Source: Roseovarius mucosus DSM 17069
GTDB lineage: Bacteria > Pseudomonadota > Alphaproteobacteria > Rhodobacterales > Rhodobacteraceae
Reading direction: 5' to 3'
DNA: 64,000 nt
NCBI RefSeq assembly: GCF_000768555.3
Contig: NZ_KN293975.1
Location: 248,001-312,000, forward strand
This document shows, piece after piece, positions 33,794-42,685 of the stretch. Within the stretch, counting starts at the first letter, position 1. Each line of letters opens with the position of its first letter. The notes under the pieces were generated by a model that was not told the DNA's origin, ran no database searches, and worked only from the letters and a program-made list of their open reading frames with translations. Both the position numbers and the translations under genes were made by a program.

Positions 33794-34993
33794 TTAGCCC
33801 TTGGGCACAGCGGTGCCTGCGGTGTCGCCCACCCCATCGCGCCGCGCCTTGGCCGAGGCCAGCGTGTCGCGCAAATCGGCCTCCATCTTTTTCAGGTCTT
33901 CCTCTGCCTTGGCCCGTTTGGCCTTACCCTCGTCTGCGATTTGCAGGCTTTCCTGAATGGTGCCGATGAGATCGGCATTGGCCTGTTTCACGGCCTCGAT
34001 GTCGAACACGCCGCGTTCCATTTCCTGACGGATCATCTTGTTGCTCTCGCGCAGGTTCTTGGCATTGGCGGTCAAAAGCTCGTTGGTGAGGTCATTGGCA
34101 TCGCGCACGGCGGCGGCGGCCTCGGCCGAGCGTTGGATCGTGACCGCCTGCGCCAGTTGGGTTTCCCAGAGCGGCACGGTGTTGACGAGGGTCGAGTTGA
34201 TCTTGGTCACAAGGCTCTTGTCGTTCTCCTGCACCAGCCGGATCGAGGGCAGGGATTGCATCGTCACCTGGCGGGTCAGCTTGAGATCATGCACCCGCCG
34301 CTCCAGATCGTCGCGCGCGGCGCGCAGGTCGCGCAGTTCCTGCGCCTTCATCACCTGATCATTCTCAGGCGCGGCCTGAACGGCGGCTTCGGCGGCGGGA
34401 ATGTCGTTGGTGTCGAGATCCTTCAGCTTGGCCTCGCCCGCCGCGATGTAGAGGGCAAGCTCGTCGTAGAAGGCCAGCGTTTTCTCGTAGAGCATGTCGA
34501 GCGATTTGATGTCTTTCAAGAGCGTGTGCTCATGCGCCAAGAGGTCGTCGGTGATCTTGTCGATCTGGCCCTGCACCTGCTCGAAGCGTGCCGTGAACTT
34601 GGCGAAGGGGGCTGCGCGCCCCAAGAGCTTTTCCCACCACGACCGCTCGCGCCGCACGTCAAGCTCGGACACTGCAAAGCCGCGAATGGTGGTGACGATC
34701 CCGCGCAGGCTATCGCCCGCAGGCCCCACATCCTTGTTGCGCACGCCTTGCAGCATGGCTTGGGAAATTTCCTGCAATTCGGCCTGCGCGGCCGAGCCGA
34801 ACGACACGATGGATTGCGTATCGCCCATGTCGATTTCGGCCATGCGGCGGGTGATCTCGGCACCTTGCGGTGCATCGGCCTGCTCGAGCGGCACGATGGC
34901 ATTGGCAGCGGCGGGTTCGGGCAGGACAGCGCGGCTGACGGCCTCGACATCCTTCAGCACGGCTTCGGCCTTCTGGCGGGTGGTCTCTGACAT
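33794..34993 (-). CDS. telA: TelA family toxic-anion-resistance protein
   Basis: A 399-residue cytoplasmic coiled-coil protein. The TelA pattern is clear: RRERSWWEKLLGRAAPFAKFTARFEQVQGQID, TLLKDIKSLDMLYEKTLAFYDELALYI, and a C-terminal TKINSTLVNTVPLWETQLAQAV, DANDLTNELLTANAKNL. Family members were linked to tellurite and antimicrobial tolerance and to membrane stress, without a known biochemical activity. Followed by the DUF2927 gene after seven bases and preceded by xpaC after 14. Confidence 0.9.
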   Translation of the reverse strand: MSETTRQKAEAVLKDVEAVSRAVLPEPAAANAIVPLEQADAPQGAEITRRMAEIDMGDTQSIVSFGSAAQAELQEISQAMLQGVRNKDVGPAGDSLRGIVTTIRGFAVSELDVRRERSWWEKLLGRAAPFAKFTARFEQVQGQIDKITDDLLAHEHTLLKDIKSLDMLYEKTLAFYDELALYIAAGEAKLKDLDTNDIPAAEAAVQAAPENDQVMKAQELRDLRAARDDLERRVHDLKLTRQVTMQSLPSIRLVQENDKSLVTKINSTLVNTVPLWETQLAQAVTIQRSAEAAAAVRDANDLTNELLTANAKNLRESNKMIRQEMERGVFDIEAVKQANADLIGTIQESLQIADEGKAKRAKAEEDLKKMEADLRDTLASAKARRDGVGDTAGTAVPKG

Positions 34994-35007
34994 GAGTGTG
35001 GTCCTTT

Positions 35008-35910
35008 TTACGCTAAATCTTTGGTTTCAAGGTGAACGCCCTCGCGCTCGAGCCGGTCACGCAACACGTCGATTTCTATATCGAGATCGGTGGTGCTGTC
35101 CTGCATCAGCGCGCGGGTTTTGGCGGTGAAATTCTGTTCCAGATCGCTGAGGAGCGCGAGGTATTTGTCGCGTGCAGCGGGGTTGGGGGCGCGGGCGTGC
35201 AGATCGGCGAACTTGACCGTCGCGTCGCGCGCGCCCATCAGATAGACGCCCAGATATTTGCGCGCCGCTGTCAGGTCGCGGGGGTCATCCTCAACCGTGC
35301 GCAGCATGTCGCGCACCGTGATCTGGAACCGCTCAAGCCGGGTTTCCGCCTGCCGGTCGCCCGCACGGCTGAGCGCGTCGGTCATGGCGCGCAGGTAATC
35401 CTCGGCCTGATCGACCACCCGCGCCACCCGGTCGCTCTGAAAGCTGTCGACGCCCGCCATCCCCTTGTCCTTGAGAGGATCGAGACCAAAGGCGAAACTG
35501 TGAAGAACCGCGCCGAGGGTGGCATAAATAAGCGGCTCCAGAAGCCCGCCGCCGCTGGCAAAACCCGCAAGCCCAAGGCCCGCGCCGGTGAGCGCGGAGG
35601 CAAAAATCTTGCGCGGAATGGCCGGGCGACGCGCGATCTTGCGCGCCTCATAGGCCTCTTGCGCCAGAATCCCCTCGCGGGTGAGCCATGCCGCCAAGAG
35701 CAGCGCGCCGAGTGCGGCAAGGTTGAATGCCAGTTCCACCGGACCCGAGGCAAAGGCCCGCGCAGCCAATGGCAAAGGCGCAAAGAACAAAAGGTTCACG
35801 CGCCCGCCCGCCCGCGTCCGCCGCGCGCCACGAAAGCCGCCCCGGTCCGGCACGGGCGCGTCCTTGTCCGCGCCATCGGGGCTGTATTTGCCGCCAAAGC
35901 GCTGCGCCAT
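35008..35910 (-). CDS. xpaC: XpaC-like membrane protein
   Basis: A 300-residue protein (ATG 35910; GTG at 35913 is an alternative). After a basic cytoplasmic N-terminus (GGFRGARRTRAGGRVN) come membrane segments (LLFFAPLPLAARAFASG; LAFNLAALGALLLAAW; a third, weaker one near 110-130), then a long helical region (RVARVVDQAEDYLRAMTDAL; DLTAARKYLGVYLMGARDATVKF) that matches XpaC (5-bromo-4-chloroindolyl phosphate hydrolysis) proteins, constant partners of TelA. Start overlaps the stop of a tiny upstream gene. Confidence 0.85.
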   Translation of the reverse strand: MAQRFGGKYSPDGADKDAPVPDRGGFRGARRTRAGGRVNLLFFAPLPLAARAFASGPVELAFNLAALGALLLAAWLTREGILAQEAYEARKIARRPAIPRKIFASALTGAGLGLAGFASGGGLLEPLIYATLGAVLHSFAFGLDPLKDKGMAGVDSFQSDRVARVVDQAEDYLRAMTDALSRAGDRQAETRLERFQITVRDMLRTVEDDPRDLTAARKYLGVYLMGARDATVKFADLHARAPNPAARDKYLALLSDLEQNFTAKTRALMQDSTTDLDIEIDVLRDRLEREGVHLETKDLA

Positions 35911-35993
35911 CACACGCCCCCCGTGGCCGCGACAAACAGGATCAGCGCCACCAGCAGAAGGAACGCCAGTTTCTGAAGTCCCGTATCACTCAT
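35910..35993 (-). CDS. 27-residue single-pass membrane peptide upstream of xpaC
   Basis: ATG at 35993 opens 27 codons (MSDTGLQKLAFLLLVALIL...) ending TGA at 35910-35912, which overlaps the xpaC start by one base. The sequence is one ideal membrane segment with polar ends. Too short for most gene finders. Overlap with xpaC and a plausible membrane role make it likely to be real, perhaps a small subunit. Confidence 0.5.
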   Translation of the reverse strand: MSDTGLQKLAFLLLVALILFVAATGGV

Positions 35994-36131
35994 GGTGCCC
36001 CCATTGCCGGTTTCCATACGCCTGCCATGAACTTAGGCGATGGGGGACCCGCTTGCTAGGGGGAAGATTTCAAACCCCGGCGCAAGGGGTGGAGCAGGGA
36101 ATGAGTATTTTTTCCAAGAAGAAGCCGGGGA

Positions 36132-36524
36132 TCACACGCCGATCTTGGGCCCGAGACACATCAGCGGCGCCTCGGAGCGGCGCACCTCGTAGAGTTCCGA
36201 GAGGCTCTGTTCCCCGGCAAAGCGCGCGATCAGCCCCTGGTCGGTGCGCTCAAAGCTCCAGCATTGCGGATCGGGGCGGTTGTCATAGACAAAGCAGATG
36301 AGCCCGCGTTCTTCATACCAATGCCCGTCCTGACACTCGCCATCGAGAAAGGACCAGCGCACGCGGCGGTCGGGCAGATATTCCTCGCCGCCATAAGGCG
36401 CGCCACCGGCGCCATAGTAAAAGGTCTGGCCGCGCGTGTAGGTGTCGAATTCCTCCGCCGACATTTGTGCCGCCGCGGGGGCCGCAAAAGCGAAGATGAA
36501 ACAGGACAGGACCAAGGCACGCAT
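36132..36524 (-). CDS. secreted protein of unknown function
   Basis: A 130-residue protein with a clear signal peptide (RALVLSCFIFAFAAPAAAQ, cleavage after AAAQ-like site near residue 19). The mature part has four Cys (GECQDGHW, GLICFVYD, PQCWSFE, PLMCLGP), likely two disulfides, and aromatic motifs TFYYGAGGAPYGGEEYL and RVRWSFLDG. This pattern occurs in small periplasmic proteins of Rhodobacterales. Four bases after the alkane hydroxylase-like gene, so possibly cotranscribed. Confidence 0.75.
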   Translation of the reverse strand: MRALVLSCFIFAFAAPAAAQMSAEEFDTYTRGQTFYYGAGGAPYGGEEYLPDRRVRWSFLDGECQDGHWYEERGLICFVYDNRPDPQCWSFERTDQGLIARFAGEQSLSELYEVRRSEAPLMCLGPKIGV

Positions 36525-36528
36525 GCGC

Positions 36529-37572
36529 TTAGCCTGCCAGATCGGCTGCCACGCCGCCAGAGGTTTTGCGCCAGCGCGCGGCGCGGCGGTCCATGACGCG
36601 TCGCCATAGTGGCGGCACCAACGCCAGCACCGCCATCACCGGTAGAGACTGTGGCAGGGTCGGCATGGCGGTGCGGTCGAGTTGCAGGGCCGGATAGGGG
36701 CGGTGTGGTGTCACATGGTGATCGGAATGGCGCGGCGCGTTCAGCGTCATCGCCGCCGAGATCACATGCGGCGCGTTCCAGGAATGCTGCGGGCCGACCG
36801 GCTCGAACCGCCCATCCTGTCGCTGTGCCCGGCGCAACCCGTAGTGCTGCACATAGTCCGAAAGCAGGATTTGCATCTGGGCATAGCCCGCGATGAAGAG
36901 CAGCGCCGCCACCCCCGCCGCCCCAAGGCCGATCGCGACCGCAAGCACAAGCGCCCCCGCTCCGCCGAGATAAAGGGTATAGGGATGTTGCCAGAGCGGT
37001 TGATCGGCATAGCGCCGCGAGTCGGCGCGCAGCCCCGCCTGAAACGCACCCGGCCAGGCGCGCAGAACGTAGCGGTAAAACCCTTCACCGGGGCGGGCGC
37101 TGCTGGGATCATCGGGGGTGGCCACATGCACATGATGCACCCGCAGATGCGCGCTCGCGTGATGGCCAAAGAGCAGCGAGGTATAGATGAGCCGCCCTAG
37201 ACGCCGCTTGGCGCGGGCACCGCGATGGATCAGCTCATGCGCCACCGGATGCGAAATCTGGCCCATGCTCAAGCCTGCGCTCAGCGCCACGAGCGCGCGC
37301 TCCACTCCGCTCAGCCTGTTGCCCCCGGCCACCGCCCAGACCGCCAGCGCCAGCACCGCGAAATGCGCCAATCCCAGCCCCACCAAAAGCCAGTCTGCGG
37401 CGGGAAATTCGGCCTCTGGATCTGGATTGCCGCCTGCGACGAGCACGCGATCCAGCGTGAACACCAGAACCGTAATCGTGCCCAAGGCCAGAATGCCCCA
37501 AACACCGCCCCAGAGCGCGGCAATCGCGGTCAGCAGCAGAGGCAGGCTTGCGGCAATGGAAAAGAGCGGCAT
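36529..37572 (-). CDS. alkB: AlkB-type membrane di-iron hydroxylase (alkane 1-monooxygenase-like)
   Basis: About 347 residues from MPLFSIAASLPLLL (ATG 37572); the longer frame adds an Arg-rich stretch. It has six or so membrane segments and the His boxes of the AlkB family: HELIHR, HLRVHHVHV with HHAS before it, and RHSDHH near the C-terminus, plus the NAPHVISAAMTLNAPRH segment. It would hydroxylate medium or long alkyl chains using rubredoxin-type electrons; no rubredoxin gene is next to it. Substrate uncertain. Confidence 0.85.
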   Translation of the reverse strand: MPLFSIAASLPLLLTAIAALWGGVWGILALGTITVLVFTLDRVLVAGGNPDPEAEFPAADWLLVGLGLAHFAVLALAVWAVAGGNRLSGVERALVALSAGLSMGQISHPVAHELIHRGARAKRRLGRLIYTSLLFGHHASAHLRVHHVHVATPDDPSSARPGEGFYRYVLRAWPGAFQAGLRADSRRYADQPLWQHPYTLYLGGAGALVLAVAIGLGAAGVAALLFIAGYAQMQILLSDYVQHYGLRRAQRQDGRFEPVGPQHSWNAPHVISAAMTLNAPRHSDHHVTPHRPYPALQLDRTAMPTLPQSLPVMAVLALVPPLWRRVMDRRAARWRKTSGGVAADLAG

Positions 37573-37757
37573 TAGCAGTTCCCGGTTTTGCCATACTCTA
37601 ATCCGGGGCAGGGGCCGCGCACAGGGTTTCCTTGCCGCACCCCGTCGCATTTCACGCCCTGATCAACGCGAATGGTGGTGCAAATGTCGTTTTTGAGGGC
37701 TCTACCCACATCCCGGCCCGCTAGGTTCGGTCGCAACAGGGAAAGAGGATGATCGCA

Positions 37758-39455
37758 ATGGCATTGGATGATCGCAAAGGCGTCTGGAAATCCGGCACGG
37801 GCAAGGGCCGCCGCACAACCAAGGGGCGTCCGCTTGAAGATGGTGCTTGGGCCGAGGTTCAGGCGCTCTTGGGCGAGGGGCCGCGCCGACGCGACCTTTT
37901 GATCGAATATCTGCACCTTATTCAGGACAAATTCGGCCATCTGTCGTCGGCGCATCTGCGCGCGCTGGCCGAGGAGATGCGCCTGTCGCAGGCCGAAGTG
38001 TATGAAGTGGCCAGCTTTTACGCGCATTTCGATGTGGTGCGCGAAGGCGAGACGCCGCCGCCCGCTCTGACCATCCGCGTCTGCGATTCGCTGAGCTGCG
38101 AACTCGCGGGCGCGCAGGCGCTGAAATCCGCGCTTGAGAAGGGCACCGATCCTGCACAGGTGCGCATCCTGCGCGCGCCCTGCATGGGGCGGTGCGACAC
38201 GGCACCCGTGGTGGAGCTGGGCCATCACCATATCGACCACGCCACGCCCGAGAGCGTTCTGGCGGCGGTCGCGGCGGGGGACACCCACGCGCATGTGCCG
38301 GATTACGAAGGATTTGATGCCTATCGCGCGGCAGGCGGCTATGCCACGCTGAGCGACCTGCGCGCCACCTCCAATGCCGATGCCGAATTCGAGCGCGTCC
38401 AGCAAACCCTGCTCGATGCCGGTCTGCGCGGCCTTGGCGGCGCCGGCTTCCCGTCGGGGCGCAAATGGGGTTTCGTGCGCGCCGAACCGGGCCCGCGCTA
38501 TCTGGCCGTCAATGGCGACGAGGGCGAGCCGGGCACCTTCAAGGACCGCTATTACCTCGAACGCACACCGCATCTGTTTCTCGAGGGGATGCTGATCGCG
38601 GCCTGGGCGGTCGAGGCCGCGCGCTGCTTCATCTACATGCGCGATGAATATCCCGCCGTTCTGCATATCCTCGCCAAAGAGATTGCCGCGCTGGAATCGG
38701 CCGGGCTGATCGAACCCGGCTATGTCGAGCTGCGTCGGGGGGCAGGGGCCTATATCTGCGGTGAAGAAAGCGCCATGATCGAATCGATCGAGGGCAAGCG
38801 CGGCCTGCCGCGTCACCGTCCGCCCTTTGTGGCGCAGGTGGGCATTTTCGACCGTCCCACGCTGGTCAACAACATCGAAACCCTGCTCTGGGTCACGCGA
38901 ATTCTGCGCGAAGGGCCGGAAATCCTGAACACGGTCGAGTTGAATGGCCGCAAGGGGCTTCGCTCTTACTCAGTATCGGGGCGCGTGAAAAAACCCGGCG
39001 TCCACCTCCTGCCCGCAGGCTCCACCATCACGGACATCATCGCGGCGGCGGGCGGCATGCTGGATGGGCATACCTTCAAAGCCTATCAGCCCGGCGGTCC
39101 GTCCTCGGGCCTCCTGCCTGCGTCGATGAACGATGTTCCGCTCGATTTCGACACGCTGCAACCGCATGGCACCTTTATCGGCTCGGCGGCGGTGGTGGTG
39201 CTGTCGGATCACGACCGGGCGCGGGATGCAGCGCTCAACATGCTGCGCTTTTTCGAGGATGAAAGCTGCGGTCAATGCACGCCTTGCCGGGTGGGCTGTG
39301 AAAAGGCGGTCAAGCTGATGCAGGCCGACACCTGGGATCAGCCGCTCCTGACCGAGCTTTGCACCGCGATGGCCGATGCCAGCATCTGCGGTCTGGGACA
39401 GGCCGCACCCAACCCCATCCGCCTGACGATGAAGCATTTCGCTGACGAAATCTGA
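37758..39455 (+). CDS. fdsB: NuoE/NuoF fusion, FdsB-type formate dehydrogenase beta subunit
   Basis: A 565-residue protein (ATG 37758 after AGAGG; ATG 37749 also possible). A basic start (GTGKGRRTTKGRP) is followed by a NuoE-like [2Fe-2S] domain with CDSLSC and CMGRC at residues about 90-140. The NuoF-like part has the FMN/NADH motifs LGGAGFPSGRKWGF and NGDEGEPGTFKDR, and C-terminal CGQCTPCRVGC plus ICGLG for the [4Fe-4S] cluster, all intact. It passes electrons between NAD and a molybdenum formate dehydrogenase. No fdsA, fdsG, fdsD or fdhD lies within the window, which is unusual. Confidence 0.87.
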   Translation: MALDDRKGVWKSGTGKGRRTTKGRPLEDGAWAEVQALLGEGPRRRDLLIEYLHLIQDKFGHLSSAHLRALAEEMRLSQAEVYEVASFYAHFDVVREGETPPPALTIRVCDSLSCELAGAQALKSALEKGTDPAQVRILRAPCMGRCDTAPVVELGHHHIDHATPESVLAAVAAGDTHAHVPDYEGFDAYRAAGGYATLSDLRATSNADAEFERVQQTLLDAGLRGLGGAGFPSGRKWGFVRAEPGPRYLAVNGDEGEPGTFKDRYYLERTPHLFLEGMLIAAWAVEAARCFIYMRDEYPAVLHILAKEIAALESAGLIEPGYVELRRGAGAYICGEESAMIESIEGKRGLPRHRPPFVAQVGIFDRPTLVNNIETLLWVTRILREGPEILNTVELNGRKGLRSYSVSGRVKKPGVHLLPAGSTITDIIAAAGGMLDGHTFKAYQPGGPSSGLLPASMNDVPLDFDTLQPHGTFIGSAAVVVLSDHDRARDAALNMLRFFEDESCGQCTPCRVGCEKAVKLMQADTWDQPLLTELCTAMADASICGLGQAAPNPIRLTMKHFADEI

Positions 39456-39524
39456 GCCAAGCGCAGGCTTCCATCTCCCTTCGATCCGCATTAGGTCAGA
39501 ACTGACACGCGGATCGGAGGGCGC

Positions 39525-40677
39525 ATGGCGTTTTTCTCGAAACTCAAGGAACGGTTGTTCAAATCCTCTTCCAAACTCGAAGAGGGGTTGGAGGCTATTG
39601 TCGAGGACGGGCGCGCAGAAGAGAGCACGCCGAGTGTTGCGCCGCCCCCCGCCAGAGGTGCCGGCCCCCGCGCCCCAAGAGGCCCCCGTCGCCCCATCTC
39701 CGCAAGAGCTGCCGCCGCCCGTCACCGAAAGCCTGGCACCGCCGCAACCGGTCGAAATCCCCGACGATCTGCCAGCGACCGCGCCGCGTGGCGGGCTCTT
39801 TGGTCGCCTCTTGGGGCGCGCCACGCCTGAGGCGGCACCGCGCCGCGTGCTCGACGATGCCATGCTCGAAAGCCTTGAGGAGTTGCTGATCGGTGCGGAC
39901 ATGGGCGTGGATACCGCGCTCCGCGTCACTGCCAACATGGCCGAAGGTCGCATGGGCAAACGCCTCTCGTCGCAGGAAATCAAGGAACTTCTGGCGCAGG
40001 AAATCGCCCGCATCATGGACCCCGTGGCGCGCCCCATGCCGATCTATGCCAAGCGCCCGCAGGTGGTGTTGGTGGTGGGCGTCAACGGCTCGGGCAAGAC
40101 GACGACCATCGGCAAGCTTGCAGCCCAGTTCAAGGCGGCGGGCAAATCCGTGGTGATCGCTGCCGGGGACACATTCCGCGCCGCAGCCGTCGAACAGCTT
40201 CAGGTCTGGGGGCAGCGCGCCGGTGTGCCGGTGATGACCGCACCCGAAGGCTCCGACCCCGCCAGCCTCGCCTTTGACGCCATGACCCGCGCCGAGGCCG
40301 AGGGCGCGGACCTTTTGATGATCGACACCGCCGGACGGTTGCAGAACCGCGCCGATCTGATGGAGGAACTGGCCAAGATCGTGCGCGTCATCCGCAAGAA
40401 GGACCCAAGCGCGCCGCATAACACCCTGCTCGTGCTCGATGCCACCACGGGGCAGAACGCGCTGAGTCAGGTCGCAACCTTCCAGAAGCTCGCCGATGTC
40501 TCCGGCCTGATCATGACCAAGCTCGACGGCACCGCCCGCGGCGGTGTGCTGGTGGCCTTGGCGGATAAATTCGGCCTGCCGATCCACGCCATCGGCGTGG
40601 GCGAACAGATCGACGACCTGGCGCCGTTCGACCCGCAGGAATTTGCCGCGGCCCTGACCGGGCTCGACGGCGAATGA
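39525..40677 (+). CDS. ftsY: signal recognition particle receptor FtsY, reading frame shifted at a C run
   Basis: GTPase that docks ribosome-SRP complexes at the membrane. The N-terminus (MAFFSKLKERLFKSSSKLEEG) starts at ATG 39525 after GGAGG, but the NG domain (VVGVNGSGKTTTIGKL, DTFRAAAVEQL, DTAGRLQN, TKLDGTARGG) is in another frame open from 39598. The frames meet in the Pro-rich linker at CCCCCC (39645-39650): with one C less, the protein reads VAPPPPEVPAPAPQ smoothly. All GTPase motifs are intact. Either a base error in the run, or a real shift with a weak TTG restart at 39598. Confidence 0.85.
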
Positions 40678-40718
40678 CCCTTTGCGCCTGTCATCTGGCC
40701 TTAAGTACCTCGGGGGGG

Positions 40719-40738
40719 TTGGGGGGCTGGCCCCCCAA
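40719..40738 (+). terminator. terminator after ftsY
   Basis: TTGGGGGG (40719-40726) pairs with CCCCCCAA (40731-40738) around CTGG, 41 bases after the ftsY stop. Strong stem, no T run. Confidence 0.55.
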
Positions 40739-40753
40739 TGTCCCAGCCTCTGA

Positions 40754-41656
40754 ATGAGCGCTTGGCTGATTTCACTTGAGGGCACTGAGGCGGGGCATGA
40801 CCTTGCCATGGTGCTTGCGCTCCTCGCGGCGCTCTTGCATGCCATTTTTGGCGCGTTGCAAAAGGGGCGGCATGATCCCTGGCTCAGCCGGGGCGCGATA
40901 GATGCGAGCTATGCCGCCATGGCCGCGCCCTTTGCCCTCTTCGTCGTGCCCTGGCCCGAGGCGCATATGTGGCCCATCTTTGCCGGCGCGGTGGTGATCC
41001 ACATCGGCTACAAGGTGTTGCAGGCGATGGCCTATACGCGCGGCGCTTATACGGTCGTTTACCCCGTGGTGCGGGGCACCGGGCCGCTTTTCACCGTGAT
41101 CGGGGCCTATGCGATTTTCGGCGAGGTATTTACCCCAGTGCAATGGCTGGGCGTGGCGGTGCTTCTGTGCGGTATCTACGGCCTAGCGGTCTATAATCTG
41201 CGCACGCTCACGCTCAATCGCGATACCATGCCGCTGGCGTTGGGTCTTGCGGTGGCGACCGGGCTCTTTGTGGCGCTCTATACCACCTATGACGCTTACG
41301 GCATTCGCGCCGCGGCTGATCCCTTTACCTTCCTTGCGTGGTTCTTTTTCCTCGATGGGCTGACGATTCCGCCCTTTGCCTATCTACGCTGGCGCAATAT
41401 GCCCACGCGGCACGCGGTAGGCCCCCTGTTGCTGCGCGGGGTTTCGGGCGGGGTGGTGGCGTTCTTTTCCTTCGGGTCGGTCATGCTGGCCACCCGCCTT
41501 GACAAGGTGGGCGAGGCGGCGGTGCTGCGCGAGACCTCGACGGTCTTTGCGGCCCTGATTGGCTGGCTCGTGCTCAAGGAAACGGTGGGGCCGCGACGTA
41601 TTGCACTCATGACCTTGATCGCCGCGGGTGCGGTCATAGTTGAGCTTGGCGGCTGA
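40754..41656 (+). CDS. EamA/DMT family transporter
   Basis: A 300-residue inner-membrane protein with about ten membrane segments arranged as two EamA halves (first from LAMVLALLAALLHAIFGALQKG; second from PLALGLAVATGLFVALY). The end of each half has the typical GVAVLLCGIYGLAVY / RETSTVFAALIGWLVLKETVGPRRIALMTLIAAGAVI pattern. Such proteins export metabolites or amino acids; substrate unknown. Lies between ftsY and yciB, an arrangement I associate with Rhodobacterales. Confidence 0.88.
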   Translation: MSAWLISLEGTEAGHDLAMVLALLAALLHAIFGALQKGRHDPWLSRGAIDASYAAMAAPFALFVVPWPEAHMWPIFAGAVVIHIGYKVLQAMAYTRGAYTVVYPVVRGTGPLFTVIGAYAIFGEVFTPVQWLGVAVLLCGIYGLAVYNLRTLTLNRDTMPLALGLAVATGLFVALYTTYDAYGIRAAADPFTFLAWFFFLDGLTIPPFAYLRWRNMPTRHAVGPLLLRGVSGGVVAFFSFGSVMLATRLDKVGEAAVLRETSTVFAALIGWLVLKETVGPRRIALMTLIAAGAVIVELGG

Positions 41657-41697
41657 ATGCGCCACAACCGGCGTGAGCGATAAGGAAACCTGACGAC

Positions 41698-42309
41698 ATG
41701 GATGACACGCAGCCGCCCAAATGGGCCAAGTCGGTTCTGGAATTTGGCCCTGTGCTGGGCTTTTTTGCCGCCTATCTCTGGCTCAAGGACAGGGTCTTTA
41801 CCATTGGCGGCACCGACTATGAGGGCTTTATCGTCGTCACCGCTGGGTTCATCCCGGTATTTCTGATCTCGATGGGTGTTTTGTGGCGACTCACCGGCCA
41901 TCTGAGCCGGATGCAGGTGGTCACGGCGGTGCTGATCGTGGTTTTCGGCGGCCTCAGCGTCTGGTTCAACGATCCGCGCTTCTTCAAGATGAAGCCGACG
42001 ATGATCTACCTGCTCTTCGGCGGGGTGCTGGGCTATGGCCTGCTGCGGGGCCGCTCTTACCTGCAATATGTCATGGATGGGGTGATGCCGCTAACCGACG
42101 CGGGCTGGATGATCCTGACCCGGCGCTTGATGCTCTTCTTCTTCGGTCTCGCCCTGCTGAACGAGGCGATCTGGCGCACGCAGACCGAAGAAATGTGGGT
42201 CTATTTCAAGACCTTCGGTCTGACGGCCGCGATTTTTGTCTTCTTCATGGCGCAAGGCGCGCTCTTTCGCGATCATTCGACCGAGGAAAATGACGACAAG
42301 GGTGCCTGA
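41698..42309 (+). CDS. yciB: inner membrane septation protein YciB (IspZ)
   Basis: A 203-residue membrane protein with five or six segments. The family motif KWAKSVLEFGPVLGFFAAY at the N-terminus, GGLSVWFNDPRFFKMKPTMIYLLFGGVL in the middle and LNEAIWRTQTEEMWVYFKTFG near the C-terminus are diagnostic. Involved in cell envelope synthesis at the septum. Located 41 bases after the EamA gene. Confidence 0.93.
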   Translation: MDDTQPPKWAKSVLEFGPVLGFFAAYLWLKDRVFTIGGTDYEGFIVVTAGFIPVFLISMGVLWRLTGHLSRMQVVTAVLIVVFGGLSVWFNDPRFFKMKPTMIYLLFGGVLGYGLLRGRSYLQYVMDGVMPLTDAGWMILTRRLMLFFFGLALLNEAIWRTQTEEMWVYFKTFGLTAAIFVFFMAQGALFRDHSTEENDDKGA

Positions 42310-42311
42310 CA

Positions 42312-42332
42312 GGGCGGGCAGGGCGCCCGCCC
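42312..42332. terminator. terminator between yciB and the DUF1127 gene
   Basis: GGGCGGGC (42312-42319) and GCCCGCCC (42325-42332) pair perfectly around five bases between two convergent genes; probably works both ways. Confidence 0.55.
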
Positions 42333-42341
42333 CCTCGCGCA

Positions 42342-42563
42342 TCAGGCGTAGAACAGGTCCTTGAAGACATGATAAGCGATGTCTTCGCGGCGCAGACCCA
42401 TGCGGGCCAGCTCTGCATCGGATTTCGCTTCCAGCGCTTCGATCCGGTTGCGCCGTGATGTCACGGCGGCCTGTGCCTCAAGACCGCGCACCAGCGCCGC
42501 GACAAACTTTTTCCAGCTCTCGCGCAGAGGCGATGCGGAAACGTTGGTTGTGATATTCGCCAT
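42342..42563 (-). CDS. DUF1127 small protein
   Basis: A 73-residue protein starting MANITTNVSASPLRESW (ATG 42563, GAGG upstream); the frame has four more codons. The C-terminal RNRIEALEAKSDAELARMGLRREDIAYHVF matches the DUF1127 motif (ALxxLxDxxLxDIGLxRxDI). Such small proteins in alphaproteobacteria affect RNA turnover and phosphate or carbon responses. Long N-terminal part relative to the shortest members. Confidence 0.83.
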   Translation of the reverse strand: MANITTNVSASPLRESWKKFVAALVRGLEAQAAVTSRRNRIEALEAKSDAELARMGLRREDIAYHVFKDLFYA

Positions 42564-42685
42564 TGGAAACCTCACTTTAAGTGGTTTGGTTCCCTCCCTG
42601 CGTCCTAGATAGGTCAGTCAGATTGACGCGACCAGCGCGGAAACGGAATGGCCGGGTTGCAAGGGGCGCATCCCGACCTTTCTTT

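Noticed and set aside
36101-36301. Plus-strand frame starting MSIFSKKKPGITRR after GGAG-like sequence.
   Set aside because: Most of it is antisense to the secreted-protein gene and turns Arg/Ser-rich; at best a relic.
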